Origin: PALSA-612 sp046729255
GTDB lineage: Bacteria; Actinomycetota; Thermoleophilia; Gaiellales; Gaiellaceae
NCBI GenBank assembly: GCA_046729255.1
Contig: JBKPGF010000011.1
Span: forward strand, 28,554 to 92,553
Length of the DNA stretch: 64,000 nt
Direction of reading: 5' to 3'
The number at the start of each line of letters is the position of its first letter. Within the stretch, counting starts at the first letter, position 1. Below, piece after piece: positions 1 through 9,939 of this stretch. The position numbers were made by a program, and so were the translations under genes. The notes beneath the pieces were generated by a model. That model had not been told where the DNA came from, did not search any database, and was given only the letters and a program-made list of their open reading frames with translations.

Positions 1-1
1 A

Positions 2-784
2 TCGGAAGAGTGGGAGCTGCACGACTGGATTCCCATCCACATCGGGCCACTCGACCTGTCCATCAACAAGGCGGTCGCATATCTCATGCTCGGTGGAGTC
101 GTGTCCATCGTGCTGGGCATCGTCCTCATGCGGGTGCGTCTCAAGGAGCGCCCGGGGCGGCGGCAAACCATGGGTGAGATCGTCTACGAGGCGGCGCAGG
201 TGCAGGTGGCAGAGCAAGGCCTGCCGACGAAGGCGATCGCGCGATGGTTTCCGTACGTCGCCTCGCTGCTCATCTTCGTCTGGGTTCTGAACTTCATCGG
301 CTTCATCCCGCTGCCGCTCTCGGACGAGAACGTCGAGGTCGCCGGCGTGGAGGTACCGACACTCGCGATCTTCGCCGCGACGTCGACGCTGTCCGTGACG
401 CTCGCACTGGCTCTGATGAGCTGGACGTTCACGCACATCGAGGGCATCCGCGAGAACGGGGTCAAGCGCTACCTCCAGAGCTGGATCCCGGACGTGCCGA
501 AGGCGCTGCTGCCGATGATGATCCCGCTCGAGATCCTCAGCCAGTTCATGCGGCTGATCTCACTGAGCGTTCGGCTCTACGCGAACATGCTCGCCGGCCA
601 CATGCTGATCCTCGTTTCGATCGGCCTCATCTTCCTGATCAACTGGTACGTGTTCCCGGCGTCCGTCATCCTCGCGTTTCTCTTCTACGCCTTCGAACTG
701 GTTATCGTCGTCACGATCCAGGCGTACATCTTCGCCGCCCTGTCCGCCATCTACATCGGCTCGGCCATCGAGCCCGAACACTAG
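2..784 (+). CDS. atpB: ATP synthase F0 subunit a (5' end cut by window edge)
   Basis: Membrane subunit a of the F-type ATP synthase, which forms the proton half-channels beside the c-ring. The frame is open from base 2 and reads subunit a-like sequence before the first ATG at 86 (HDWIPIHIGPLDLSINK), so the true start is outside the window. About five membrane segments are visible. The essential channel arginine is in SVRLYANMLAGHML near base 570. It is followed after 12 bases by atpE in the order a-c-b-delta-alpha-gamma, with beta and epsilon absent from this operon. Identification is firm. Confidence 0.96.
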   Translation, partial: SEEWELHDWIPIHIGPLDLSINKAVAYLMLGGVVSIVLGIVLMRVRLKERPGRRQTMGEIVYEAAQVQVAEQGLPTKAIARWFPYVASLLIFVWVLNFIGFIPLPLSDENVEVAGVEVPTLAIFAATSTLSVTLALALMSWTFTHIEGIRENGVKRYLQSWIPDVPKALLPMMIPLEILSQFMRLISLSVRLYANMLAGHMLILVSIGLIFLINWYVFPASVILAFLFYAFELVIVVTIQAYIFAALSAIYIGSAIEPEH

Positions 785-796
785 GAGGAGCGCTTC

Positions 797-1054
797 ATGT
801 TCACTCTGCTCGCGCAAGCCGACACCGCGGTCGACGCCGGAAAGGCGATCGCGCTCGCGCTCGGCATCGGCCTCGGCTCGCTGGGGGCCGGAGTCGGCAT
901 CGGCAACATCTTCGGCTCGATGATCCAGGCGGTTGCTCGCCAGCCGGAGCTCCGCGGTGAGCTCCAGGGCATCCAGTGGATCGGCTTCGCCCTCACCGAG
1001 GCCTGTGTGTTCTACGGCCTCCTGGGCGGTCTGCTCGCCTTCGTGCTCGTCTGA
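797..1054 (+). CDS. atpE: ATP synthase F0 subunit c
   Basis: Ring-forming proteolipid of 85 residues. It has two hydrophobic helices: a glycine-rich first helix (GIGLGSLGAGVGIG), the polar loop RQPEL, and a second helix with the proton-carrying carboxylate in ALTEACVFYG. Glutamate rather than aspartate is used at that site, as in many bacteria. An AGGAGCG ribosome site lies just upstream of the ATG. The stop codon TGA overlaps the atpF ATG by one base, so the two genes should be translationally coupled. Confidence 0.97.
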   Translation: MFTLLAQADTAVDAGKAIALALGIGLGSLGAGVGIGNIFGSMIQAVARQPELRGELQGIQWIGFALTEACVFYGLLGGLLAFVLV

Positions 1055-1593
1055 TGCCGAGCGCGCCACTGCTCGCAAGCTCGGGGATCATCGAGGTCGT
1101 CCCCGGCCTCATGATCTGGACGCTCGTCGTCTTCGCGATTGTGTTCCTCGTGCTCCGGCGGTTCGCGTTCGGGCCTATCCAACGAGGAATCGACAAGCGG
1201 CGGGACCGCATCCGCGAAGCGCTCGACGCCGCCGATCGGGCCCGGACGGAGTCCGAGCAGCTCGTCGCACAGCAGCGGGAGGCGCTGGCCGGTGCTCGCG
1301 TGCAGGCCGAGGAGATGCTCTCGGAAGCACGCCGCGTCGCGGAGGACCAGCAGCGTCGCCTGCGGGAGGAGCTCGACGCCGAACGCCAGCGTCGCATCGA
1401 GGAGACGCGCAAGGACGTCGAGGCCGAGACGGCGCGCGCGATCGGCCAGATCCGCTCCGAAGTGGCGACTCTCGCGCTCGAGGCCACAGAGAAGGTGGCC
1501 GGCAAGGTGTTGACCGACGCCGATCAGCGGCGGCTCATCGAGCAAGCGATCGACGAGCTCGACTTCTCTGCGCTGGAGAAGGAAACGGTCTAA
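1054..1593 (+). CDS. atpF: ATP synthase F0 subunit b
   Basis: Peripheral stalk subunit of 179 residues. An N-terminal membrane anchor (GLMIWTLVVFAIVFLVLRR, about residues 15-34) is followed by a long charged helix rich in Arg, Glu and Ala that would form the coiled-coil stator. I chose the ATG at 1054, which overlaps the atpE stop as TGATG; longer upstream versions would run inside atpE. The length and hydrophobicity profile match the family. It sits between c and delta as expected. Confidence 0.95.
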   Translation: MPSAPLLASSGIIEVVPGLMIWTLVVFAIVFLVLRRFAFGPIQRGIDKRRDRIREALDAADRARTESEQLVAQQREALAGARVQAEEMLSEARRVAEDQQRRLREELDAERQRRIEETRKDVEAETARAIGQIRSEVATLALEATEKVAGKVLTDADQRRLIEQAIDELDFSALEKETV

Positions 1594-1596
1594 GAC

Positions 1597-2130
1597 GTGT
1601 CCGTCGCCGACCGCGTGTACGCCCGTGCGCTCTACGACGCCGCGCTCGAGCGCGGGAAAGTCAAGGACGTCCAGGCGCAGCTCGCCACCGTCGCCGAGAC
1701 GATGGCCGAGGTGCCGCAGCTTCGCTCCGTCATCGGGAACCCGCAGGTGGATGCGGGTTCGAAGGCGGCAGTGCTCGAGGCGGCGGTGGACAGCCCGGAC
1801 GAGCTCGTCTCGAACTTCCTTCGGCTGGTGGCCGAGAAGGGACGCGCGGGCTCGATCGAGGGCATCCGCGCCGCGTTCGACGAGATCGTCGCGCGGGCGG
1901 AGGGACAGCTCACGGTGACGCTGACGACCGCGTACGAGTTGTCCGAGACGGAAGCGACGGACATCGTCGGCCGCATCGAGCAGGCCTCGGGCCGTAAGGT
2001 CGAGGCCGTGCAGAAGGTCGACCCGGACCTGATCGGCGGCATCGTGCTCCAGGCCGGATCGCTGCGCGCCGATGCGAGCGTGCGCGGCCGGCTCGAACGA
2101 ATGAGAGTAGAGCTACAGACGAGGAGATAA
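1597..2130 (+). CDS. atpH: ATP synthase F1 subunit delta
   Basis: Stator subunit of 177 residues that links the b stalk to the top of alpha3beta3. The N-terminal helical domain (ADRVYARALYDAALERGK) and the C-terminal signature region with GRKVEAVQKVDPDLIGGI are typical of delta/OSCP. It starts with GTG three bases after the atpF stop. The original downstream start, an atpA-like GTG at 2134, is only three bases past its TAA, and the GAGGAG ribosome site for that start overlaps the end of atpH. Confidence 0.95.
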   Translation: MSVADRVYARALYDAALERGKVKDVQAQLATVAETMAEVPQLRSVIGNPQVDAGSKAAVLEAAVDSPDELVSNFLRLVAEKGRAGSIEGIRAAFDEIVARAEGQLTVTLTTAYELSETEATDIVGRIEQASGRKVEAVQKVDPDLIGGIVLQAGSLRADASVRGRLERMRVELQTRR

Positions 2131-2133
2131 GAC

Positions 2134-2325
2134 GTGAAGCTACACCCTCAAGAGATCACCACCATCCTCAAGCCCGGGTGGGGTAACCCTTGGTTCCCCC
2201 ACGCGCCCCCTCCTTCACGCAGCGGCCGTCCGCGCATTGCTTGGGCTGCGCTCGGGCGAAGCCCGGCTCCGCCCACAGCTGACTCTCTCGTCCCTGCCGA
2301 CCAAGCCCCGAAGGAGCCATCGTGA
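2134..2325 (+). pseudogene. Decapitated first copy of the atpA start, open to a GTGA overlap with atpA
   Basis: Bases 2134-2172 repeat the first 13 codons of atpA (2322-2360) with two base changes, giving His and Gln where atpA has Arg and Glu. The frame then continues through 149 bases of unrelated sequence and stops at 2323-2325, overlapping the atpA GTG by four bases. It has a good ribosome site (GAGGAG) and the usual 3-base gap after atpH, so this was probably the native atpA start. The 63-residue product has no recognisable fold. It may be translated only to deliver ribosomes to atpA. Confidence 0.7.
2173..2321 (+). repeat. Insert between two copies of the atpA 5' end
   Basis: This 149-base segment lies between 39-base direct repeats of the atpA start. 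It contains a hairpin at about 2177-2201 (GTGGGG arm pairing with CCCCAC, with an inner AACC/GGTT and one mismatch) and a second short hairpin CGGGC-GAA-GCCCG. It ends with its own ribosome site (AAGGAG) for the second GTG. It has no similarity that I can see to the repeats near secA and ssrA, but has the same arrangement of duplicated gene edges. Confidence 0.65.
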
Positions 2326-3845
2326 AGCTACGCCCTGAAGAGATCACCACCATCCTCAAGCAGCGCATCGAGGACTTCGCCGTCGAGACGGACCTCGCCG
2401 AGGTCGGCACCGTGCTCCAGGTCGGCGACGGCATCGCCCGTGTCTACGGCCTCGAGAGCGCCGCCTCGATGGAGATGCTCGAGTTCGAGCACGGGGTCAC
2501 CGGCATCGCGCTCAACCTCGAGGAGGACAACGTCGGCGTGGCGCTCTTCGGCGAGTGGGAGCTCGTCAAAGAGGGCCAGTCGGTGCGGCGGACCGGGCGC
2601 ATCGCGAGCGTTCCGGTCGGCGAGGCGCTGATCGGCCGCATCGTGAACCCGCTCGGCCAGCCCGTGGACGGCGGCCCCGCGATCACGGCCGCCGAGACGC
2701 GCCCGCTCGAGTTCAAGGCGCCCGGCGTCGTCGACCGGCAGCCCGTGAAGGAGCCGGTGCAGACCGGCATCAAGGCGATCGACTCGATGATCCCGATCGG
2801 CCGGGGCCAGCGCGAGCTGATCATCGGCGACCGCTCCATCGGCAAGACGGCCCTGCTCGTCGACACGATGCTCAACCAGCGCGGCGAGGACCTCATCTGC
2901 ATCTACGTCGCGATCGGCCAGAAGTCGTCGACCGTGAAGCAGGTCTACGAACGGCTGAAGGACGCCGGTGCGATGGACTACACGATCATCGTCACGGCTC
3001 CCGCCAACGAGGCGGCTCCGATGAAGTGGATGGCGCCGTACGCAGGCGCGGCCATGGGCGAGTACTTCCTGTTCCAGGGCAAGCACGCGCTCTGCATGTA
3101 CGACGACCTCTCGAAGCACGCCGACGCCTACCGGCAGATGTCGCTCCTGCTGCGCCGCCCGCCGGGACGTGAGGCCTTTCCCGGCGACGTCTTCTATCTC
3201 CACTCGCGGCTGCTGGAGCGCGCGTGCAAGCTCTCCGACGAGCTCGGGGCAGGCTCGCTCACGGCGCTGCCGGTGATCGAGACACAGGCCGGCGACGTCG
3301 CCGCCTACATCCCGACGAACGTCATCTCCATCACCGACGGGCAGATCTATCTCGAGTCGGACCTCTTCTTCTCGGGCGTCCGCCCGGCGATCAACGTCGG
3401 CGTCTCGGTGTCCCGGGTGGGCGGCAACGCCCAGGTGAAGGCGATGCGGCAGGTCGCAGGCCGGCTGAAGCTCGACCTCTCGCAGTACCGTGAGCTCGAG
3501 GCCTTCGCGCAATTCGGCTCGGAGCTCGACCAGGCGACACGCGACGCACTCGGCCGCGGTGAGCGCATGGTCGCGACGCTGAACCAGCCGCAGTACTCGC
3601 CGTGGGCGCTGGAGGAGCAGGTGGCGGCGATCTTCACCGGCATCAACGGCTACCTCGACGCGATCCCCGTCGAGGACGTCGAGCGCTTCCAGGGCGAGCT
3701 GCGCGAGTACCTGCGCTCGGAGGGCTCGATCTACGCGGAGATCCGTGACCAGAAGGAGCTCTCGGACGAGCTGCAGGAGAAGCTCCGCGCCGAGCTCAAG
3801 AAGGTGTCGGACCGATTTGCCCCGTCCGTGACGACCGAGGCGTAG
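2322..3845 (+). CDS. atpA: ATP synthase F1 subunit alpha
   Basis: Non-catalytic nucleotide-binding subunit of F1, 507 residues. The P-loop is GDRSIGKTALLVDT near residue 170, a slight variant of the common GDRQTGKT. The alpha signature with PAINVGVSVSRVGG is near residue 350. Start is GTG at 2322 behind AAGGAG. The first 13 codons also occur 188 bases upstream (see the 2134 feature), so the start region has been duplicated or replaced. The next gene, atpG, follows without a gap. Function is not in doubt. Confidence 0.97.
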   Translation: MKLRPEEITTILKQRIEDFAVETDLAEVGTVLQVGDGIARVYGLESAASMEMLEFEHGVTGIALNLEEDNVGVALFGEWELVKEGQSVRRTGRIASVPVGEALIGRIVNPLGQPVDGGPAITAAETRPLEFKAPGVVDRQPVKEPVQTGIKAIDSMIPIGRGQRELIIGDRSIGKTALLVDTMLNQRGEDLICIYVAIGQKSSTVKQVYERLKDAGAMDYTIIVTAPANEAAPMKWMAPYAGAAMGEYFLFQGKHALCMYDDLSKHADAYRQMSLLLRRPPGREAFPGDVFYLHSRLLERACKLSDELGAGSLTALPVIETQAGDVAAYIPTNVISITDGQIYLESDLFFSGVRPAINVGVSVSRVGGNAQVKAMRQVAGRLKLDLSQYRELEAFAQFGSELDQATRDALGRGERMVATLNQPQYSPWALEEQVAAIFTGINGYLDAIPVEDVERFQGELREYLRSEGSIYAEIRDQKELSDELQEKLRAELKKVSDRFAPSVTTEA

Positions 3846-4733
3846 TTGGCCACCGTCCAGGATCTCCGGCGGCGCATCCGCTCCGTCACGAACACCCGCA
3901 AGATCACGAAGGCGATGGAGCTCGTCGCGAGTGCTCGGCTGCGGCGCGCGCAGGCTCGCATCGAGGCGATGCGGCCGTTCGCCGACCGGATGATGGAGCT
4001 CATGGTCGGCACCGCTCGCGCCGCGTCCTCAGTGCATGGCCTGCCGCTGCTCCAGCGGCGCGACGTGAAGACCGTGGCCATCTTGCCGCTGACCGGCGAC
4101 CGCGGCCTCGCCGGCTCCTTCAACACCCAGGTGCTCCGCCGCGCGTTCGCGCTCGACCGTAGCCTCACCCGGGACGGCGTCGATGTCCGCTGGCTCGTCG
4201 CAGGGCGCAAGGGCGCATCGACCCTGCGGTTCCGTCAATACCCGGTCCAGCAGGCCTGGACGGGATTCTCCGACCGGCCTGCGTACGCCGACGCTCAGGC
4301 GCTCGCCAACCGCCTGGCCGAGATGTACGTCGCCGAGGAGGTCGACCGCGCGGTCATCATCTACAACCACTACGTCTCGCCGCTCGTGCAGACGGTCGTT
4401 GAGCAGGACGTCCTGCCGATCCCCGAGGAGCTGCTCGGGCGCGAGGAGGAGGCGGCACGGGCCGCGCTGCTCGGGGACGTCATCTACGAGCCGGAGCCGG
4501 AGGAGATCCTCGCCCGGCTGCTGCCGTTCTATCTCGAGACCGAGCTCTACCGAGCCCTGCTCGAGTCGGCCGCGTCCGAGCAGGGCGCCCGCATGACGGC
4601 CATGCGCAACGCCTCGAAGAACGCCGGCGAGCTCATCGACTCGCTCACACTGCAGATGAACCGTGCGCGGCAGGCGGAGATTACGCAAGAGATCCTCGAG
4701 GTGGTCGCGGGCGCGGATGCCTTAACCCAGTAG
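3846..4733 (+). CDS. atpG: ATP synthase F1 subunit gamma
   Basis: Central rotor shaft, 295 residues. The N-terminal helix (LRRRIRSVTNTRKITKAMEL) and the C-terminal segment with LTLQMNRARQAEITQEI are the conserved coiled-coil halves. The start is TTG directly after the atpA stop; the N-terminal sequence fits the family with no missing residues. In most bacteria atpD and atpC follow directly, but here the operon ends and a lipoprotein with its own promoter begins. The beta and epsilon genes are at 19099-21023. Confidence 0.96.
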   Translation: MATVQDLRRRIRSVTNTRKITKAMELVASARLRRAQARIEAMRPFADRMMELMVGTARAASSVHGLPLLQRRDVKTVAILPLTGDRGLAGSFNTQVLRRAFALDRSLTRDGVDVRWLVAGRKGASTLRFRQYPVQQAWTGFSDRPAYADAQALANRLAEMYVAEEVDRAVIIYNHYVSPLVQTVVEQDVLPIPEELLGREEEAARAALLGDVIYEPEPEEILARLLPFYLETELYRALLESAASEQGARMTAMRNASKNAGELIDSLTLQMNRARQAEITQEILEVVAGADALTQ

Positions 4734-4759
4734 TCACTGGGACGCAATCTGGCCGCAGC

Positions 4760-4765
4760 TACATT
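4760..4765 (+). promoter_or_regulatory. Leaderless -10 box (TACATT)
   Basis: TACATT lies exactly six bases before the ATG at 4772 and there is no ribosome site, the arrangement shared by ten starts in this window. No clear -35 box is visible. Confidence 0.55.
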
Positions 4766-4771
4766 TCCGCG

Positions 4772-5437
4772 ATGCGTCGCCCAGCACTTCTTGCCCTGCT
4801 CGCGCTCACGTCTGCGTTGCTGCTCGCCGGCTGCGGCGGCGACTCGACGGCGGCCGAGCCCGAGCCCCCGCCGCCGACGACGGCACCGCCGGCACCCCCG
4901 GCACCGCCACCTCCTCCTGCTAAGCACTCGCCCACCTTCAAGAAGGCCGATCTCGAGCGGATCGCGCTCGGGCCCGAGAATGCCCCGCCGGGCCTCGCCT
5001 ACGTGAAGGACGAGTCGGGCGTCATGAGCCTCGACGAGGTCGGGCTCGTGCTCCCGAGCCAGACGCGACCGCTCGAGGACATCGGCTTCCAGGCGCTCCA
5101 CGACAGCATCTTCGTCTCGAAGCAGCCGGGCACCGACCACCGTGTGTCCCAGAGGATCTGGCTCTTCCGCAATCGCGGCGGAGCGACCGTGTGGCTGCGA
5201 AAAACCCACGAGGACGCGCGCTCGCTGCAGTTCACCGACCTCAAGGGACCGCCGCTCGGCGACGAGTCCTGGGTCGCGAGCGGCCTTATCCAGGTGGGTG
5301 GAGGCCAGGCGATCACGTACGCGTTTCGGTATGGCAACACCGTGCACACCGTGTCGATGTACGGCGACGTGACCCCGCCGAGCCCGAAAGCGGCGCTGGC
5401 CGCCGCGAAGGCGGCGTTCACCAAGGCCCGCAAGTAG
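4772..5437 (+). CDS. Secreted lipoprotein with proline-rich linker, function unknown
   Basis: A 221-residue protein with a lipoprotein signal peptide (lipobox LLAGC, Cys at about residue 20), then a Pro/Ala/Thr linker of about 25 residues that would span the wall, then a globular domain of about 170 residues that I do not recognise. It probably sits on the outer face of the membrane. It has its own leaderless promoter and is followed by a hairpin, so it is likely monocistronic, between the atp operon and the MoxR operon. Confidence 0.8.
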   Translation: MRRPALLALLALTSALLLAGCGGDSTAAEPEPPPPTTAPPAPPAPPPPPAKHSPTFKKADLERIALGPENAPPGLAYVKDESGVMSLDEVGLVLPSQTRPLEDIGFQALHDSIFVSKQPGTDHRVSQRIWLFRNRGGATVWLRKTHEDARSLQFTDLKGPPLGDESWVASGLIQVGGGQAITYAFRYGNTVHTVSMYGDVTPPSPKAALAAAKAAFTKARK

Positions 5438-5439
5438 TG

Positions 5440-5465
5440 GGCCGCCTGCAAACTATTGGGCGGCC
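5440..5465 (+). terminator. GC hairpin after the lipoprotein gene
   Basis: GGCCGCC at 5440-5446 pairs with GGCGGCC at 5459-5465 across a 12-base loop, starting two bases after the stop codon. There is no T-run, so it is a weak or factor-dependent terminator at best. Confidence 0.4.
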
Positions 5466-5518
5466 GGCGGAGTCGTACAAGCTACGCCCGGCGCACTGGC
5501 CCCTATGACTGACGAGCG

Positions 5519-6564
<1,046 letters not shown>

Positions 6565-6568
<4 letters not shown>

Positions 6569-7467
6569 CTTTCACGCTCGTTCCGCGGGGCCGCCTCATG
6601 GGGCTCTCGTTCGGGACGATGCGTAGCTATCGGCGGGGAGCGGGATCCGACGTCGCCGGCTCGCGGCCGTATCAGGAGGGCGACAACATCCACACGATCG
6701 ACTGGGCGGCGTCGGCCCGCCTCTCGTCGGCCCGCCAGCGCGACGAGTTCATCGTTCGCGAGCGGTTCGCCGAGGAGGCGCCCCGCGTCGTCGTCGTGTG
6801 CGACCGCAGGCCCGAGATGGCGCACTTCAGGCCGCCGCTGCCCTGGCTCGACAAGGCGGACGCGATGCGTGAGACGATCGAGCTCATCATCCAGAGCGCC
6901 TCGCTCGTGGGCGGCTTCATCGGCTACGTCGACCTTGCCAAGGGCGAGCCGTACTGGCTGCCGCCGCAAGGGGGTCGCCGCCTCTGGGAGCTCCGCGAGG
7001 AGCGCCTGCCGTCGACGGTTTTCGACGCATCGCAGGGCAGCGTTGGCGAGGGCATCCTCTACCTCACCGAGCACGCGAAGGCGGTGACGCCCGGCAGCTT
7101 CGTGTTCGTGCTCTCCGACTTCATCGACCCGCCGACGCCCGATGTCTGGCTGACCGCGCTCGAGCGGCGGCTCGACATCGTGCCGGTCATCATCCAGGAC
7201 CCGACCTGGGAGCAGAGCTTCCCCGACGTCAACGGCATGGTCGTGCCCGTGCGCGACGCGAGGTCGGGCCGCAAGGTCGACGTCCGGATGACGAAGCGCG
7301 AGGTCGCGAGACGGCGGGCTGCCAACGAGGAACGGCTAGCGGCGCTTCTGCGCGAGCTCGAGGCGCTCGGGCTCGATCCCGTGCTCGTGTCCTCGAGCGA
7401 TCCCGTGGAGATCCTCGCGGCATTCCTCGACTGGGCTGACCTGCGCAACCTCCGGAGAGTGGCATGA
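6565..7467 (+). CDS. DUF58-family protein
   Basis: A 300-residue protein whose DUF58 core is marked by GSRPYQEGDNIHTIDWAAS at residues about 32-50 and a degenerate vWA-like fold behind it (VVVVCDRRPEMA). DUF58 proteins are regularly encoded with MoxR ATPases and are thought to be their substrates or partners. It starts at a GTG overlapping the MoxR stop (GTGA), so the pair is translationally coupled. No membrane segment is visible, so it should be cytosolic. The exact cellular role of such systems in actinobacteria is not settled. Confidence 0.9.
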
Positions 7468-7477
7468 ACGGGCGCCC

Positions 7478-8473
7478 GTGACCGCGCGGCGCATCATCCC
7501 GGCAGCGCTGCTCGTGCTCGCTGCCGTCGCGGTCGTGCTCGTCCTCGTGCTGCGCGGAGGCAGCGACGAGCAGTCGCAACCTGATGAGGCGTCACCGCCG
7601 GTGGCCGTCGACCTCACGCTGTCGCCTCGCATTCCCGGCTTCGGGGACAAGCTCACTGCCACCGTGTCGGCGACCGTCGATCGTCGCCGGGCCGACCCCG
7701 ACTCCGTGCGCATCCGCCAGCAGTTCTCGCCATGGGAGTCGATCGTCCCTCCACAGCAGACTCGGGAGAACTCCGACACCACGAGTCTCATCCGCACCAC
7801 GTATGTGCTGCGTTGCGTGATCGGGCCGTGCGTTCCGCCCCGGGAGACGTATCAGCTCGAGTTCGATCCCGTCGTCGTCTCGTACCGGCGCACCGACGAG
7901 CATGCGGGCCGCGAGACGGTGGACGTGCGGTGGCCGGTCCTCGTCGTCCACTCGCAACTCGTCTCCGGAGACCTCGAGCGGCGCGAGGCTATCTCCACCC
8001 CGTGGAAAGCCGATCTCGTCTCCATGCCCGAGGCGTCCTACGCCATATCGCCCGGCATGGCTCGCGGCCTGCTCTTCGCGGGCGCAATTCTGTTGGCGCT
8101 CGTCGGCATCGCCCTCGCCCATCGGGCCGTGCCGCACCGCGAGCCCGAGCCGGAGCCCGAGCCCGAGCCCGAGCCGCTGCCGGTACTCCCGCCGCTCGAG
8201 TTGGCCCTGATCCTGCTGACGGAGGAGGCCCAGGAGAACGGGGAGGCCGACCGCAGGCGGGCGCTCGAGCTTGTGGCGGAGGAGATGGAAGCGCGGGATG
8301 AGCTGTCGCTCGCGCGCCGTGCCAGGGCGATGGCCTGGTCGGAGGTGACGCCGACGCTGGCGGAGACGAGCGGTCTTGCCGAGAACGTCCGGGACTACCT
8401 GGCGTCGCTCGAGCCCGACGAGGTCGAGGAAGAGGACGAGGAGGAGGCCGATGCGCCTGTTCCCACGCCGTAG
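7478..8473 (+). CDS. Two-pass membrane protein of the MoxR/vWA operon
   Basis: A 331-residue protein: an N-terminal membrane helix (residues about 6-26), an extracytoplasmic beta-rich domain of about 160 residues, a second helix near residues 190-212, an EP-dipeptide repeat, then a charged cytosolic tail ending in an acidic run. The layout resembles BatD-like proteins of MoxR operons, but I see no diagnostic motif. GTG start at 7478, ten bases after the DUF58 stop. It overlaps the next gene by 23 bases. Confidence 0.8.
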   Translation: MTARRIIPAALLVLAAVAVVLVLVLRGGSDEQSQPDEASPPVAVDLTLSPRIPGFGDKLTATVSATVDRRRADPDSVRIRQQFSPWESIVPPQQTRENSDTTSLIRTTYVLRCVIGPCVPPRETYQLEFDPVVVSYRRTDEHAGRETVDVRWPVLVVHSQLVSGDLERREAISTPWKADLVSMPEASYAISPGMARGLLFAGAILLALVGIALAHRAVPHREPEPEPEPEPEPLPVLPPLELALILLTEEAQENGEADRRRALELVAEEMEARDELSLARRARAMAWSEVTPTLAETSGLAENVRDYLASLEPDEVEEEDEEEADAPVPTP

Positions 8474-9302
8474 CCGCCGGCAGGCAGTCGCCGCCTACGA
8501 CGTTCGCGGTCTGCGCTGGGCGAGGCTGCGCGCAGGGGTGCTTCGTCTGGTACTCGCCGGAGGAGCCGTTGCGCTGCTCGCGGCAGCGGCAGCGTCGGCA
8601 CGTGGGCTGGATGTGCGTGAGCGCAGCTTCCTGCCGCCTGGGTCGACCGGCGTCGTCGTGCTCGATCTCTCGCTCAGCATCGCCGAGTCGAACTACGTCG
8701 ACGTACGCCGTGCGGTGAGCGAGCTCGTGAAGACGGACGCGCCGGTGGGGCTCGTGATCTTCTCGGACGTCCCGTACGAGCTGCTGCCACCGGGAACGCC
8801 CGCCTCAGAGCTCGAGCCGCTGCTGCGGGTGCTCCAGCCGTCGAAGTCGGCCGCTGCTCCGCCGATCAACCCCTGGTGGAACTCGTTCAGGGGGGGCACG
8901 CGCATCTCGCAGGCGCTCGAGCTCGCGAGTGACATGCTCGAGCGGGACAAGGTCGAGGACGGGTTCGTCGTGCTCGTGTCCGATCTCGAGACTGCGCCCG
9001 AGGACGTCCAGGCGATGTCGCGGGTCATCCAGGATCTCCAGGGGAAGTCGATCGACCTACGCGTCGTTCCGATCTCGGCCTCGAGCGACGGACTGCGCCT
9101 GTACCAAGGCTTGCTTGGACCGAAGGCGTTCTCGGCGTTGCCCGGCGGCGGAGGCGACGAGCGACGCTTCGAGAACACGATCGGCTCGGCGTTGCCGACC
9201 GGGCTGCTCGTGCTCGGCGCGCTCCTCTTCGCGGCGCTCGCCCTCCACGAGCGTTTCTCGGGACGGCTCGCCCTGCCGCGCGAGCGCGGAGGACGCGCAT
9301 GA
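8451..9302 (+). CDS. Membrane-anchored vWA domain protein (first of two)
   Basis: A 283-residue BatA/BatB-like protein. A membrane helix near residues 25-45 precedes a von Willebrand factor A domain with the metal-site motif DLSLS near residue 70 (DxSxS), and a second helix lies near the C terminus. I chose the ATG at 8451 inside the end of the previous gene. Such proteins bind partners through a metal ion at the vWA face and are mobilised by MoxR ATPases. It overlaps the TPR gene by four bases (ATGA). Confidence 0.87.
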   Translation: MRLFPRRSRRQAVAAYDVRGLRWARLRAGVLRLVLAGGAVALLAAAAASARGLDVRERSFLPPGSTGVVVLDLSLSIAESNYVDVRRAVSELVKTDAPVGLVIFSDVPYELLPPGTPASELEPLLRVLQPSKSAAAPPINPWWNSFRGGTRISQALELASDMLERDKVEDGFVVLVSDLETAPEDVQAMSRVIQDLQGKSIDLRVVPISASSDGLRLYQGLLGPKAFSALPGGGGDERRFENTIGSALPTGLLVLGALLFAALALHERFSGRLALPRERGGRA

Positions 9303-9937
9303 GCGTCAAACGCATTGCGATGGCCGCCGGCGCCGTCCTCTGTCTTGCGCTCGCGACGCTCTTCGTGCTCCTTGCGGTCGACATCGGTCGCTGGAGTGAC
9401 GCGATGGCCGCGGACGACGTCCGCTACCGCGCCGGGCCCGAGAGCGAAGACCTGTGGCAGCCCGACACTGTCCTGCCGTTCGGCGTCGCAAAGCGCGTGC
9501 TCGGCACCGGTGACGACGTGGCCTTCCGCGAGGCCGTAAGAGCGCTACGCCTGAGCAGGCTCGACCTCGGCATCACATCGGATCCCGAGCTCGCGCTCAG
9601 GCGCGGCGAAGCGCGCGCGAGGCTGCAGCAGGTCGCCGGCGAGGACGGCGACCCTGTCCGCAGGTCGCGCGCCATGAACCTCATCGGTGTGATCGGCTTC
9701 GCCAGTTCCCTGACCGAGGCACGCGACCAGGCGGCGTTCGTCGCGGACGCGGTGGCAGCGTTCCAGACCGCGATCGAGCTGGACCCGGACAACCGTGAAG
9801 CGAAGGCGAATCTCGAGCTCGCGCTCCAGCGAGGCCGCACGATCCAGCCTACCGAGTCCGGCGGCGGGCCGAACCCCTCGCCCGGCGGCTCCGGCGCCAA
9901 GGGCGCGGGCGCGGGCGACCCCGGCTCCGGCTACTAG
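9299..9937 (+). CDS. TPR-containing membrane-anchored protein
   Basis: A 212-residue protein with an N-terminal membrane helix (residues about 6-28) and a single clear tetratricopeptide repeat near residues 143-175 (AFQTAIELDPDNREAKANLE), then a Gly/Ser/Pro-rich C-terminal tail. BatC-like TPR proteins accompany vWA proteins in MoxR operons, consistent with its position between two vWA genes. It overlaps the upstream gene by four bases and is followed by a 2-base gap. Confidence 0.82.
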   Translation: MSVKRIAMAAGAVLCLALATLFVLLAVDIGRWSDAMAADDVRYRAGPESEDLWQPDTVLPFGVAKRVLGTGDDVAFREAVRALRLSRLDLGITSDPELALRRGEARARLQQVAGEDGDPVRRSRAMNLIGVIGFASSLTEARDQAAFVADAVAAFQTAIELDPDNREAKANLELALQRGRTIQPTESGGGPNPSPGGSGAKGAGAGDPGSGY

Positions 9938-9939
9938 GA

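Noticed and set aside
8142..8180. Tandem EP-codon repeat as a possible CRISPR or microsatellite signal
   Set aside because: It is an in-frame Glu-Pro linker inside a membrane protein. There are no spacers and no repeat array anywhere in the window.
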